Assembly (NCBI GenBank): GCA_002701295.1
Contig: NZUJ01000062.1
Coordinates: 1-33,787 of the forward strand
Length of the DNA stretch: 33,787 nucleotides
DNA from: Ponticaulis sp.
GTDB lineage: Bacteria; Pseudomonadota; Alphaproteobacteria; Caulobacterales; Hyphomonadaceae
Direction of reading: 5' to 3'
Each line of letters begins with the position of its first letter. The stretch's first letter is position 1. The notes beneath the pieces are model-generated. The model was not told where the DNA came from, ran no database searches, and worked only from the letters and a program-made list of their open reading frames with translations. The translations under genes and the position numbers were made by a program. Positions 17,449 to 24,851 of the stretch are shown here, one piece after another.

Positions 17449-18843
17449 TCAGGCGCCCTGAATAGCGGCAATCTCAGCTTCAACTTCCGTGATACGGTCA
17501 TCAACCGTGCTGCAGCCCTCTGGGAGCGCGTCACCGAGTACGCGGAGCTGATCGCAGGCTTTCTTCTCGTTCTGAAGAGTTTCAAGACGCGTCCGCACCT
17601 CGAACAGAGCAAATGCTTCTTCCGCACGTTCCTCAGAGTCGAGGAAGCCAATCCAGCCCTGAGCAGCCCGACGACCATCTGCAAAGTTGGTGGCGTCACG
17701 GAAAGATTCGCGCGCACCCGCCTTATTGCCCTGCTCATACAGAGACTGACCAATCATCACACGAGCGTAACCAGGCTCTTTCAGATTGCCTTTGGAGATC
17801 GCTTCGCGATAGGCGCTGATGGACTCGTCATAGTCAGCAAGCTCGAAGTAAGACCGCCCAAGGCGCTCATACATCTGACCGTTATTGGTCATTTGCGCGG
17901 CCTGACGAATGATCGGGATCGCTTTGTCATATTCACGAGCAACCTGATAAAGGTTGGCCAGCAACTCAAGGCGCTCGAAAGACTTCGAAATATTGCCACG
18001 GTTCATTTCTCTTTCGAGAATTTTCGCCGCTTCGTATGGCGCATTGAAGCGGTTGTAGAAGTTCACAACCCGCATCAGCTCATCTTCTGTTTTCAGAAGA
18101 CCTGCAAGATACATCGCTTTCTGAACTTCAAACGCTTTGCGCTCTTCATTGCCCTGGAAATACTCGCCAGAGATCGCATCCCAGACCTTACGGTCGTTCG
18201 GGTCACGAACAAGCAGACGCTCAAGCAGTTCCGCTTTCTTCGCTTTATTGCCGGTCCGGTCGTAAAGGAAGATCAGGAAGTCGATGATCTGACGATCAGC
18301 GTTGTTGCCGTCTGCCTGGAGAACTTTCTCGGCATAAGGCAGCGCGCTCCGGAAGTCATCGAGCTTTTGATAAAGAACCGCCAGCTGGAAGTTCTGATCG
18401 CGCGTCGGTGTCGCGCCTGAGCGGATCCAGCGCTCCATATAGTCTTTCGACTTCTGAAGGTCATCTGCCTGCAGATAGAGCTGCGCGATGTTGTAGTAGG
18501 TTTTCGGAATGTCAGCGCCGGTGATCGCACCAACGCGGATCGCTTCTTCAAGGTCCTGAACAGCGCCCGCAGCATTGCCCTGTTCGATCTTGATCGCCGC
18601 ACTCAGTCGAAGTACCGCACCAAGTTCGTAACAGTTCAGCTCCATGGCACGCAGCTTGTTGAGTTCCGTCAACGCGCCTGCCGGGTTTTTCTCCTGAAGC
18701 AGTTTGGTTTCTGCATTCAGATAGGTCTGGCCAGTCTCTGACGAGAACTCTGTCGCTTCACAGCTCTGTGCTTGTGCGGTTCCCGTAGCAACTGCAAACA
18801 GCGCAGCGCCCAGGACACCAGTCATCCAATGTGCTCTTCGCAT
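17449..18843 (-). CDS. TPR-repeat periplasmic protein closing the TonB operon
   Basis: This is a 464-residue exported protein with a signal peptide (about 25 residues, ending TAQAQ) followed by a chain of tetratricopeptide-type helix pairs, for example AAGAVQDLEEAIRVG, SKDYMERWIRSG, SALPYAEKVLQADG and YDESISAYREAISKGN. Three of its few Cys lie near the ends. Residues 400-464 look like a coiled or mixed end. TPR proteins encoded at the end of DUF3450-TtpC-ExbB-ExbD-TonB clusters are known in marine gammaproteobacteria and are thought to assist energised transport. GAGGGAG lies 9 nt before the ATG. It is 30 bp downstream of the second tonB gene and is the last gene before the bidirectional terminator. 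Confidence 0.92.
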   Translation of the reverse strand: MRRAHWMTGVLGAALFAVATGTAQAQSCEATEFSSETGQTYLNAETKLLQEKNPAGALTELNKLRAMELNCYELGAVLRLSAAIKIEQGNAAGAVQDLEEAIRVGAITGADIPKTYYNIAQLYLQADDLQKSKDYMERWIRSGATPTRDQNFQLAVLYQKLDDFRSALPYAEKVLQADGNNADRQIIDFLIFLYDRTGNKAKKAELLERLLVRDPNDRKVWDAISGEYFQGNEERKAFEVQKAMYLAGLLKTEDELMRVVNFYNRFNAPYEAAKILEREMNRGNISKSFERLELLANLYQVAREYDKAIPIIRQAAQMTNNGQMYERLGRSYFELADYDESISAYREAISKGNLKEPGYARVMIGQSLYEQGNKAGARESFRDATNFADGRRAAQGWIGFLDSEERAEEAFALFEVRTRLETLQNEKKACDQLRVLGDALPEGCSTVDDRITEVEAEIAAIQGA

Positions 18844-18873
18844 GGTTATTACTCCCTCGCCGTTACGGCAGTC

Positions 18874-19518
18874 TTAGTCGTTCAAACTATAGTATATCGG
18901 ATAGACAAGATTGTCCTGCCCAACCGGTACACCGTCACTCATTTTGGCGGCAAACAGGGCGCGCTCGACGGCACGCAAGCTGCTGCTCCTGAAAACTTCA
19001 TCAGAACAATCTGCTGTCAGATCATAAGGGCGACCTGCCGCATCCACGCTGAATGTCACATTGCAATGGCCCTCAAGGTTTCGGGTCAGTGCACGCGTCG
19101 GATAGTCAGGGACCGGGTTCCTCACCGGAACAGCAGTTCTTCTGTCAATGGTACGTACAGGACCGATCACCTGTTCCATGCTTGTGCGTGGAACAGCGCT
19201 TACAGGTTCTGCAATCACCGGAGGCGCAAAGAAGATATCTCCGGCCTCAAGTCTGGCAACCTGCTGCGTGCGCGGCGGAGGTGTAACATCCATTGGCACT
19301 GGAGCAGATAGGTCTGGAGCTCTTGGCTTCAGTGGCTTTTCTGGCTTGAGAACGTGAATCATAGGCGAACGGTAGGTCCGTTCAGCCAGTTTCACTTCTC
19401 CAATATCGACCAGACGATCCATTACAAAAAACAATCCCAGGGTTATCGCCGCAGCTGAGATGAGACTGGCCGGCAACCGGCCAAATCTCAGTAGTTTTGA
19501 TTCAGACACTTCAGACAT
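18874..19518 (-). CDS. TonB-family energy transducer, second copy in the operon
   Basis: This is a 214-residue TonB-like protein. I chose ATG 19518 (MSEVSESKLL) because GGAGG ends 5 nt upstream; the frame is open back to 19575. A single N-terminal membrane anchor (about 14-33, SLISAAAITLGLFFVMD) is followed by a Pro-rich periplasmic linker (KPEKPLKPRAPDLSAPVP and PPPRTQQ), then a TonB C-terminal domain (about 135-214) with YPTRALTRNLEGHCNVTFSVD and a Cys pair 18 residues apart. It ends VYPIYYSLND. The paralogue encoded just upstream shares the domain plan but differs widely in its linker. Two adjacent transducers may serve different receptors. The gap of 107 bp before it, the widest in the operon, holds a perfect inverted repeat, so it may have its own regulation. 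Confidence 0.9.
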   Translation of the reverse strand: MSEVSESKLLRFGRLPASLISAAAITLGLFFVMDRLVDIGEVKLAERTYRSPMIHVLKPEKPLKPRAPDLSAPVPMDVTPPPRTQQVARLEAGDIFFAPPVIAEPVSAVPRTSMEQVIGPVRTIDRRTAVPVRNPVPDYPTRALTRNLEGHCNVTFSVDAAGRPYDLTADCSDEVFRSSSLRAVERALFAAKMSDGVPVGQDNLVYPIYYSLND

Positions 19519-19560
19519 TGCTTCCTCCATTTTAGGCGCTACGCGCGCCTTGATAGAGGC

Positions 19561-19608
19561 GTTATACCATAACAATTACATGTCGTCCACAAAATGTTAT
19601 GGTATAAC
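19561..19608. promoter_or_regulatory. Pair of GTTAT-N3-ATAAC palindromes forming a 14-bp inverted repeat between the two tonB genes
   Basis: GTTATACCATAACA (19561-19574) and TGTTATGGTATAAC (19595-19608) are perfect reverse complements separated by 20 bp. Each half is itself a near-palindrome (GTTAT-N3-ATAAC). Each differs by one base from the core GTTATA-N-TATAAC recognised by Zur repressors, and a perfect copy lies upstream of the operon at 24124. Two readings are possible: paired repressor sites controlling an internal promoter for the second tonB and the TPR gene, or a stem-loop in the mRNA. No T-run follows on either strand, so it is not an intrinsic terminator. Confidence 0.6.
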
Positions 19609-19625
19609 CTTATGCTGCCTGAGGC

Positions 19626-20249
19626 CTATTCCAGATTGAATGAAATCGGATAGACCACGTTGCTGCGTCGAGCTGGCTGACCCTTAATGATCTTAGGTGC
19701 AAACTCAACGTTGCTGACTGCCCGTTCTGCTTCACGCGTAAACACACTGTTGGTGCAATTAGCCGAGACATTGTAAGGGCGGCCGCGTTCATCCACGTCA
19801 AAGCGGACTTCACACTCGCCTTCAATGCCACGTTCCGCTGCACGTGTCGGATAGGACACGATTGGTGGACGAATTGGCTGAGCGTCACGGTCAGACACAA
19901 CCACAGCATCCATAGCGAATTCAGAAACGTTTCCGATTTCGATGTCTGCTGGTGCCGCGCCCTGAATTTGCGGGGTTGGCAGGTTCACGTCGGACTTGGT
20001 CGCAGACAGTTTCGGCGGTGGCGGCGGCTTGTCAGCCGTATCCAGACGCTGAACCTGCTTCCGCTGAGTTCGGCGAACTTCCATTTCCTGCTCTTGCGGC
20101 GTGATGCGCTCAAGGGTCCGGAATTCATTTTCACCAAGGACGATCTCTTTAGGCTCGATCAACCAGCCCATGATAAGAAACAGTCCAACCACAATTCCCA
20201 AGGCAAACGGAATACCGATACCGAGACGAACAAGGGGATTTGCAAACAT
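19626..20249 (-). CDS. tonB: TonB energy transducer, first copy in the operon
   Basis: This is a 207-residue TonB protein that carries proton-motive energy from ExbB/ExbD to outer-membrane receptors. Its membrane anchor is at about residues 9-31 (LGIGIPFALGIVVGLFLIMGW). The periplasmic linker contains the short Pro-rich DKPPPPPKLSATK, and the C-terminal domain (about 128-207) has YPTRAAERGIEGECEVRFD, a Cys pair 18 residues apart, REAERAVSNVEFAPK and the end VVYPISFNLE. AGGAGA lies 8 nt before the ATG. It is 14 bp downstream of exbD. The linker is shorter in Pro/Lys than in E. coli TonB, as in TonB2-type proteins, which rely on TtpC. Confidence 0.94.
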   Translation of the reverse strand: MFANPLVRLGIGIPFALGIVVGLFLIMGWLIEPKEIVLGENEFRTLERITPQEQEMEVRRTQRKQVQRLDTADKPPPPPKLSATKSDVNLPTPQIQGAAPADIEIGNVSEFAMDAVVVSDRDAQPIRPPIVSYPTRAAERGIEGECEVRFDVDERGRPYNVSANCTNSVFTREAERAVSNVEFAPKIIKGQPARRSNVVYPISFNLE

Positions 20250-20263
20250 GCTATGTATCTCCT

Positions 20264-20671
20264 TCAGTCAAGTTCTGTCGAAACATTCACCGCGGATTCC
20301 GGAGCAGCAGACGTAATGGCCTGCATAGCCTGGTCCAGGGTTTCAGCCTCGGATTCGTTGTCGACCTGGAGAATGATTTCGCCTTTGGCGTTACCTTCAC
20401 GAAGCTCACGAACCGTAAATTCCAGCTCGCTGATATCGATCTCCTGTTTGTCGACCCAGATTTTGCTCTCTTCATCAATGGCAACGACGATACCGATCGG
20501 TGAAACCAGTTTATCGTTTTCCGCTTCTACCCGGGAGATATCCACCCCCGGGAGCTTGATGAATTGAGCCGTCACGATGAAGAAGATCAGGAGAATAAAG
20601 GTCACATCCAGCATAGGTGTGAGGTCCAGCGCCTGTTCTTCTGCCTGTCGGGCACGAACTTTACGAGCCAT
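20264..20671 (-). CDS. exbD: ExbD/TolR-family biopolymer transport protein (second copy)
   Basis: This is a 135-residue ExbD with one N-terminal membrane helix, LDLTPMLDVTFILLIFFIVTA, carrying the essential membrane Asp (in MLDV) that takes part in proton flow. A periplasmic domain with the pattern IVVAIDEESKIWVDKQEI follows. AGGAGA before the ATG is clear. It lies 12 bp after the first exbD and 14 bp before tonB. The two ExbD proteins of the operon share the membrane helix but have clearly different periplasmic domains, so they may form a mixed dimer. Confidence 0.95.
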   Translation of the reverse strand: MARKVRARQAEEQALDLTPMLDVTFILLIFFIVTAQFIKLPGVDISRVEAENDKLVSPIGIVVAIDEESKIWVDKQEIDISELEFTVRELREGNAKGEIILQVDNESEAETLDQAMQAITSAAPESAVNVSTELD

Positions 20672-20683
20672 ATCTCTCTCCTG

Positions 20684-21088
20684 TTACGACTGGTCGATGG
20701 TGAAGCCGACGCTGCTTTCAACAACGCTGCGAGCCTGGTCGACCACCATAATGACGAGTCTGTTCTTCGCACGCGGATGGGCCTGGACGAGAACAGCACT
20801 TTCCGGAGTTTCCGCAATGAGCCGTTCAATGTTCGCCTGGACTGATCCAACGTCTGACAACCGTCCATTCACAGAGATAAGACTGTCCTCAGAAATCCGA
20901 ATAAGAATTGTCGGTTTCGGGTCCACAGGCTGATCCGGTGGTGCCGGAGGCGGTGGAGTGAGGTCAATCGCATTTTCCTTGATGAAGGTAGCGGTGACAA
21001 TGAAGAAGATAAGCAGAATGAAGACGATGTCGAGCATTGGAGTCAGATCGACTTCGGATTCTTCCGCTTTACGGGTGCGTCCTCTCAT
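20684..21088 (-). CDS. exbD: ExbD/TolR-family biopolymer transport protein (first copy)
   Basis: This is a 134-residue ExbD with membrane helix VDLTPMLDIVFILLIFFIVTA including the conserved Asp, and a periplasmic domain with a Pro-rich start (TPPPPAPPDQP) that the second copy lacks. It overlaps the stop of exbB by 4 bp (ATGA), which points to translational coupling. Adjacent exbD pairs are found in several TonB2-like clusters. Confidence 0.95.
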   Translation of the reverse strand: MRGRTRKAEESEVDLTPMLDIVFILLIFFIVTATFIKENAIDLTPPPPAPPDQPVDPKPTILIRISEDSLISVNGRLSDVGSVQANIERLIAETPESAVLVQAHPRAKNRLVIMVVDQARSVVESSVGFTIDQS

Positions 21089-21609
21089 CGTTCAATCTCC
21101 AGCTGGTCTGCGACAGACTGAACCCGACGGCTAACCGTGCGGTCCATGCTGCTGGTGAAAATAATGCCTGACAGTGAGGCAACCATGCCGGCCATTGTCG
21201 GGATGGTGGCACGAGACACACCACCGGACATGGCCTGAGCATCCGACCCTGAAGACAGAGCCATAACGTCAAACACGGTTACCATACCTGTCACTGTTCC
21301 CAAGAGACCCAGCAAAGGCGCCAATGCCACCATTGCTTTCGTCAGAGAAACATTTTGTTCGGCCTGTTGGCGAACTTCAGACACGAGTTTGTCTCGGAAC
21401 CATTCTGACCAGCGCACAGATTTCATATCTGCAGATCTGCGCTTCCAGTCATCCCATTTAGCCAGGGTTTGTTCCTCGACCGCCTTGTGCCCGAAATTAA
21501 AGTAGAACATCCGTTCCAGGATCAGGGCCCACATAATAAATGTGGCCACCATGATCACCAGGAGGACAGGTCCACCTCTTTCCAGGAAATTAAGAAGGTC
21601 AGCTTGCAT
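21085..21609 (-). CDS. exbB: ExbB/TolQ-family proton channel subunit
   Basis: This is a short ExbB2-type protein of 174 residues with three membrane segments: about 12-33 (GGPVLLVIMVATFIMWALIL), about 90-112 (KAMVALAPLLGLLGTVTGMVTVF) and about 135-155 (MAGMVASLSGIIFTSS). The APLLGLLGTVTGM stretch is the MotA/TolQ/ExbB signature. It forms the proton channel with ExbD in the inner membrane. It lies 30 bp after the ttpC-like gene and overlaps the next exbD by 4 bp. Confidence 0.95.
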   Translation of the reverse strand: MQADLLNFLERGGPVLLVIMVATFIMWALILERMFYFNFGHKAVEEQTLAKWDDWKRRSADMKSVRWSEWFRDKLVSEVRQQAEQNVSLTKAMVALAPLLGLLGTVTGMVTVFDVMALSSGSDAQAMSGGVSRATIPTMAGMVASLSGIIFTSSMDRTVSRRVQSVADQLEIER

Positions 21610-21639
21610 GTGCTTGCTCTTCCAAACCTATGTGACAGC

Positions 21640-23025
21640 TTACGCTGCCACACCTTCCTTTTCAGCGCGCTCAGCAACCAGACCTGCAGCCTGCTCGTCG
21701 AGGAGCTGTGCAGCAGAACGGGATGCAGCAGAACAGACAGCGTGGATGAGCAGGAGCGGAATAGCCGCACACAGACCCATAACCGTTGTCATGAGAGCTT
21801 GTGAGATACCGTCAGCCATGAGCTGTGGGTCACCAGCACCGTAAATCGTGATCGCGGTAAAGGTCACGATCATACCAATAACCGTACCGAGCAGACCGAG
21901 AAGTGGCGCAACAGATGCGAGAACTTTCAGAATGTCGTTGAAACGGTCGATCTTTGGACCTTCTTTGAGGATTTGCTCGTCGAGCTTCATCTCGAGGGTC
22001 TCAACAGAGTCCTTGCGGTGATCTTCGTAAACCTTGAAGACGCGCGCAAGCGGGTTGCCTGTGCCAGCTTCTTTGGTTTTTGAAGTCGAACGCATCGAAC
22101 CGGTCATCAGGATGATTGAAATCAGCTTGAAGAGACCGAGAAGCACACCAACAACGCCGAGCGCGATGATGACGTAACCAACGGTACCACCAGCTTCGAT
22201 CCGGTCGTCAAATGTTGGCAGTTTGCCGTAAGTGTCGAACAGTGTGCCTTTAGACGGGTCGATCGGCGCCATGACGACGTCTTCGTCTCCAGCGTTAATC
22301 AGGCTCGACATAGAGCTTGAGAAGTTGCCTGGAGGCTGTTTCGCAAACGCGCTGAGTTTTCCGTCGCTCATTTCAACGAAACGCGCGCCATCAACAGTTA
22401 CAGCGTTGAAGATACCAACACGGAAAACGTCCTGAACTTCAGTCTGACCTTCAGCACCGACCTGGTTCACTTCAGCCTGGAAGGATTTCACTTCTGACTG
22501 AGCAATCATTTCCTGAAGGATCGCTTTTGGAAGACGGTCCAGCTGCTCACGTGTTGGAAGTGAACGTGACTGAGCAACCTCAGACAGACCTTCTGCGCGG
22601 CCCGGATACTCTGCAGATGCAAGAGAGTTACGGATAACCGGCATGGATTCCTGAGCAGCCTGGCGGAACTGACCGAGCAGCTGACCGAAGTCACCCGCGA
22701 GGTTTTCCAGTTCGCCCTGAAGCTCGTTCAGACGACCTTCATTAGCCTGGAATTCAGCCTGGAGCGCACGGCCCTGGCCTTCAGCCTGGTTCAGCTCAGC
22801 GCGGAGAGACGCCATAGACGCTTCCTGTTCCGCAGTTGCTTGCTGGAACTGACGAAGACGCTGCTGATTTTCTTGTGACAGCTCAGAAGAGTCACGGCGA
22901 ACGGCTGCCAGAACGTCTGACAGAGAGCTTACCTGCGCGGTTGCCGGCAGGGATGTAATGAGCGTGCCTGCACCGAACAATGCGGCGGCGGCGAGCGCTT
23001 TTACAGATAGTTTATTCTTGATCAT
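21640..23025 (-). CDS. TtpC-like MotA/TolQ/ExbB proton-channel protein with periplasmic coiled coil
   Basis: This 461-residue protein resembles TtpC, the extra subunit required by TonB2 systems of Vibrio. From ATG 23025 (AGAGG 11 nt upstream) it has a signal peptide (about 30 residues, ending PATAQ), a long periplasmic coiled-coil region (about 35-115, rich in Gln/Glu with QQRLRQFQQATAEQEASMASL) and a central domain. Three membrane helices follow: VIIALGVVGVLLGLFKLISIIL, ASVAPLLGLLGTVIGMIVTFTAI with the ExbB signature, and ALMTTVMGLCAAIPLLLIHAV. The frame is open back to GTG 23049 (461 against 469 residues). In the Vibrio system TtpC links the ExbB2/ExbD2 complex to receptors. It lies 36 bp after the DUF3450 gene. 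Confidence 0.93.
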   Translation of the reverse strand: MIKNKLSVKALAAAALFGAGTLITSLPATAQVSSLSDVLAAVRRDSSELSQENQQRLRQFQQATAEQEASMASLRAELNQAEGQGRALQAEFQANEGRLNELQGELENLAGDFGQLLGQFRQAAQESMPVIRNSLASAEYPGRAEGLSEVAQSRSLPTREQLDRLPKAILQEMIAQSEVKSFQAEVNQVGAEGQTEVQDVFRVGIFNAVTVDGARFVEMSDGKLSAFAKQPPGNFSSSMSSLINAGDEDVVMAPIDPSKGTLFDTYGKLPTFDDRIEAGGTVGYVIIALGVVGVLLGLFKLISIILMTGSMRSTSKTKEAGTGNPLARVFKVYEDHRKDSVETLEMKLDEQILKEGPKIDRFNDILKVLASVAPLLGLLGTVIGMIVTFTAITIYGAGDPQLMADGISQALMTTVMGLCAAIPLLLIHAVCSAASRSAAQLLDEQAAGLVAERAEKEGVAA

Positions 23026-23061
23026 GGTTTTACGAACCTCTGAAATCACGCAAATACTGGC

Positions 23062-23832
23062 TTATTCAACCGAGAACTTCTCGACAGGACCCATCAGGAT
23101 GTCCTGCTGCTTCGTTCCTTCGGCAATCCGGATCGCATCCTGGATTGGACGACGGTAGCTTGAAGGAAGCATTTCCCAAGCGCCGCCTTCGCGGTCCCAA
23201 CGGGCCACTGCGCCATTTGCAGGGTTATGATAAACCAGTGCGACACGGCCGTACTGGAACATTTCAACTGCGACCTGCTCGCCAGCTTCGTTCGTGATCG
23301 TTTCCTCGAACGTGTCGATTGTCCGGCCATATTCCATCTCAGCCTGATAAGCTTCGACGATCAGGCGGTAACGCTCAGCTGGAGCAACGTCCGGAGCTTC
23401 CATCGCGCGGTCGAGCTGCTCGAGACGCTCGTTACGCAGTTCAGCTTTGAACGGAAGGTCAGCTGCCACGAAAGTTTTCAGGTCTTCGATCATCGCCATC
23501 ATCATTGGCGTCATCTGAGCCGTAATCTCATCAACGCGACCCAGCTGCTCTTCGAGAGATGCCAGCTCTGTGCGTTGTGATTCAACGACCTTCTCTTGCT
23601 GAAGGGCGTAGAGCTTCGCACCATTCAGGCGCTGAAGCATGGACCGGTATTCACGAACCAGATCGCTACGCTCGTCGTCGAGCTGGTTGATCTGATTTTG
23701 GATCGTCTCGGCTTCGCGAGTTGCGCGTTCGCCTTCGGACAAAGCCTGATCAAGCTGAGCCGAAGCAGGCAGACCAACCAGACAAAGGCCAGCAACCAAA
23801 GCACTGCAAGCCGGGTAAAGAACACGTTTCAT
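23062..23832 (-). CDS. DUF3450-family periplasmic coiled-coil protein, first gene of the TonB operon
   Basis: This 256-residue exported protein has a signal peptide of about 25 residues ending in LPASAQ. It is followed by a long coiled coil (about 35-105, with QNQINQLDDERSDLVREYRS) and a mixed C-terminal domain with EMFQYGRVALVYHNPANG, GGAWEMLPSSYR and a final LMGPVEKFSVE. Gene order and length match DUF3450 proteins, which are encoded immediately upstream of ttpC in TonB2 clusters of marine proteobacteria; the role is unknown, presumably coupling the TtpC complex to the periplasm. A short hairpin (CGCGTG 23857-23862 with CACGCG 23868-23873) sits in its untranslated leader. Confidence 0.92.
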   Translation of the reverse strand: MKRVLYPACSALVAGLCLVGLPASAQLDQALSEGERATREAETIQNQINQLDDERSDLVREYRSMLQRLNGAKLYALQQEKVVESQRTELASLEEQLGRVDEITAQMTPMMMAMIEDLKTFVAADLPFKAELRNERLEQLDRAMEAPDVAPAERYRLIVEAYQAEMEYGRTIDTFEETITNEAGEQVAVEMFQYGRVALVYHNPANGAVARWDREGGAWEMLPSSYRRPIQDAIRIAEGTKQQDILMGPVEKFSVE

Positions 23833-24579
23833 GTTCGTCTCTCACTCCCATAAGTGCGCGTGAAATCCACGCGAAAAATCCGCAAATCGATTGACCGGTA
23901 CCCCAGCCGGAATCAAAAAAACTCAATATCCTGCACACACACGCAGGCTTAGTTATGGGAAGCAGCCGACGAAATCGCCGCACACCACGTACCCTGAAAG
24001 CGGATGTTGACCATCCGTTCGATATGTTGAGCCAGCCTTTAAGGTCGACTTTGTCCCAGGTCCCCCTAGCGACAAAGCGACGCTATCAACCTCTGTGAAA
24101 AGATCAATAGAATAGCTCGACAGGTTATATTATAACTAATCCACAAAATTGATCTGACCGCAAGCGTTCACCTGCAGTTCTGCCAAACCCCTTCTGCATT
24201 CAGTTAAATCACGGCTTAGCGCGGCGACAATGGATAAGTCCAGTGTCTTTCTGGGAGCTCACTATATTTGATCTCGACTGATATCACGGCGCAGGCGGCC
24301 AAATACAACGTCTTACGCGAGCAAAGCCACACGACCGTTAAGTCTGCAAACTACTTGGTACCAACGAGTTTTCATGTTCAGCCGGAGCGAGATTCGTCCG
24401 AACGCGGCACAAGTGAACAGGTCGAACGTTCAACCAAAAAGAGTACACGATTTCTTTATAATTTCACAAAGGCGCTTAAAAATGAATCACATCTGATGCA
24501 AATGCGAGACTCTGTGCAGCAGCACACGCCGAAACCGGTTTCATTCCGGTCGGTCAGAGACGTCTTTTTTGCTGAAGGT
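23833..24579. other. About 750 bp non-coding control region between the TonB operon and tRNA-Gln
   Basis: No convincing gene lies here. It holds the GTTATATTATAAC palindrome (24124-24136), a leader hairpin near 23857-23873, a (CA)n stretch with a weak 5-bp stem (CCTGC 23930-23934/GCAGG 23943-23947) followed 8 nt later by seven A on the plus strand, and a GAAACCGGTTTC palindrome at 24531-24542. An open frame from 24268 to 24810 runs through the tRNA gene and is spurious. The leader from the palindrome to the first ATG is about 290 nt, long enough for an untranslated regulatory region. Confidence 0.6.
24124..24136 (-). promoter_or_regulatory. Zur-like operator overlapping a TATAAT, upstream of the TonB operon
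   Basis: GTTATATTATAAC is a perfect 6-1-6 palindrome and matches exactly the core GTTATA-N-TATAAC known for the E. coli Zur box. On the minus strand it contains TATAAT (24134-24129), a full -10 hexamer directed toward the operon, so a bound repressor would block RNA polymerase. No good -35 is present at the standard distance. Two one-mismatch copies lie inside the operon at 19561 and 19595. Assigning it to Zur is an inference; another palindrome-binding repressor is possible. Confidence 0.6.
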
Positions 24580-24654
24580 TGGCTGGGGCGCCAGGATTCG
24601 AACCTGGGAATGTCGATACCAAAAACCGATGCCTTACCACTTGGCGACGCCCCA
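24580..24654 (-). tRNA. tRNA-Gln (anticodon TTG)
   Basis: Read on the minus strand, the gene starts TGGGGCGTCGCCAAGTGG and ends CGCCCCAGCCA. The acceptor stem TGGGGCG/CGCCCCA pairs fully, with discriminator G and encoded CCA (24582-24580). The D arm has AAGTGGTAAGGC. The anticodon stem TCGGT/ATCGA holds the loop TTTTGGT, giving anticodon TTG for Gln. The T arm has GGTTCGAATCC. It is 75 nt with CCA. It lies alone between the TonB operon control region and sppA. Confidence 0.96.
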
Positions 24655-24665
24655 ACGAGCCGCCG

Positions 24666-24694
24666 TATCTACATAAACACTTCCAACGATGCAA
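24666..24694 (-). promoter_or_regulatory. Candidate promoter of tRNA-Gln
   Basis: On the minus strand TTGCAT (24694-24689), a 17-bp spacer and TAGATA (24671-24666) end about 11 bp before the tRNA 5' end, the right place for a tRNA promoter. The -10 hexamer is weak. Confidence 0.3.
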
Positions 24695-24795
24695 CATCTA
24701 ATCTCACTTCAATCGACAAGAATTTTTATTCCTGCTTTGAACCGTGTTTAAAGCCATTTCTGCAGATTATCTTTGCAATTTGTCTTTTAATGTTT

Positions 24796-24814
24796 ATTCT
24801 TTATCGATAAGAAT
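24796..24814. promoter_or_regulatory. Palindrome ahead of sppA
   Basis: ATTCTT (24796-24801) and AAGAAT (24809-24814) flank TATCGAT, giving a near-symmetric 19-bp element 37 bp before the sppA start. It could be an operator or a small mRNA hairpin near the 5' end; nothing else supports either. Confidence 0.3.
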
Positions 24815-24851
24815 TTGCAAGTTCTGAGTTCCACACTGCACGGAGTGACCC

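Noticed and set aside
17434-18420. Open frame of 328 codons on the plus strand
   Set aside because: It is the antisense shadow of the TPR gene; the TPR protein has a signal peptide, repeats and a clear ribosome-binding site.
23915-23947. Stem with A/T run in the TonB operon leader considered as a terminator or riboswitch terminator
   Set aside because: The stem is only 5 bp with an 8-nt CA loop, and the T-run begins 8 nt after it; too weak to call.
24268-24810. Open frame of 180 codons on the plus strand
   Set aside because: It runs antisense through the tRNA-Gln gene, has no family-like sequence and weak translation signals.
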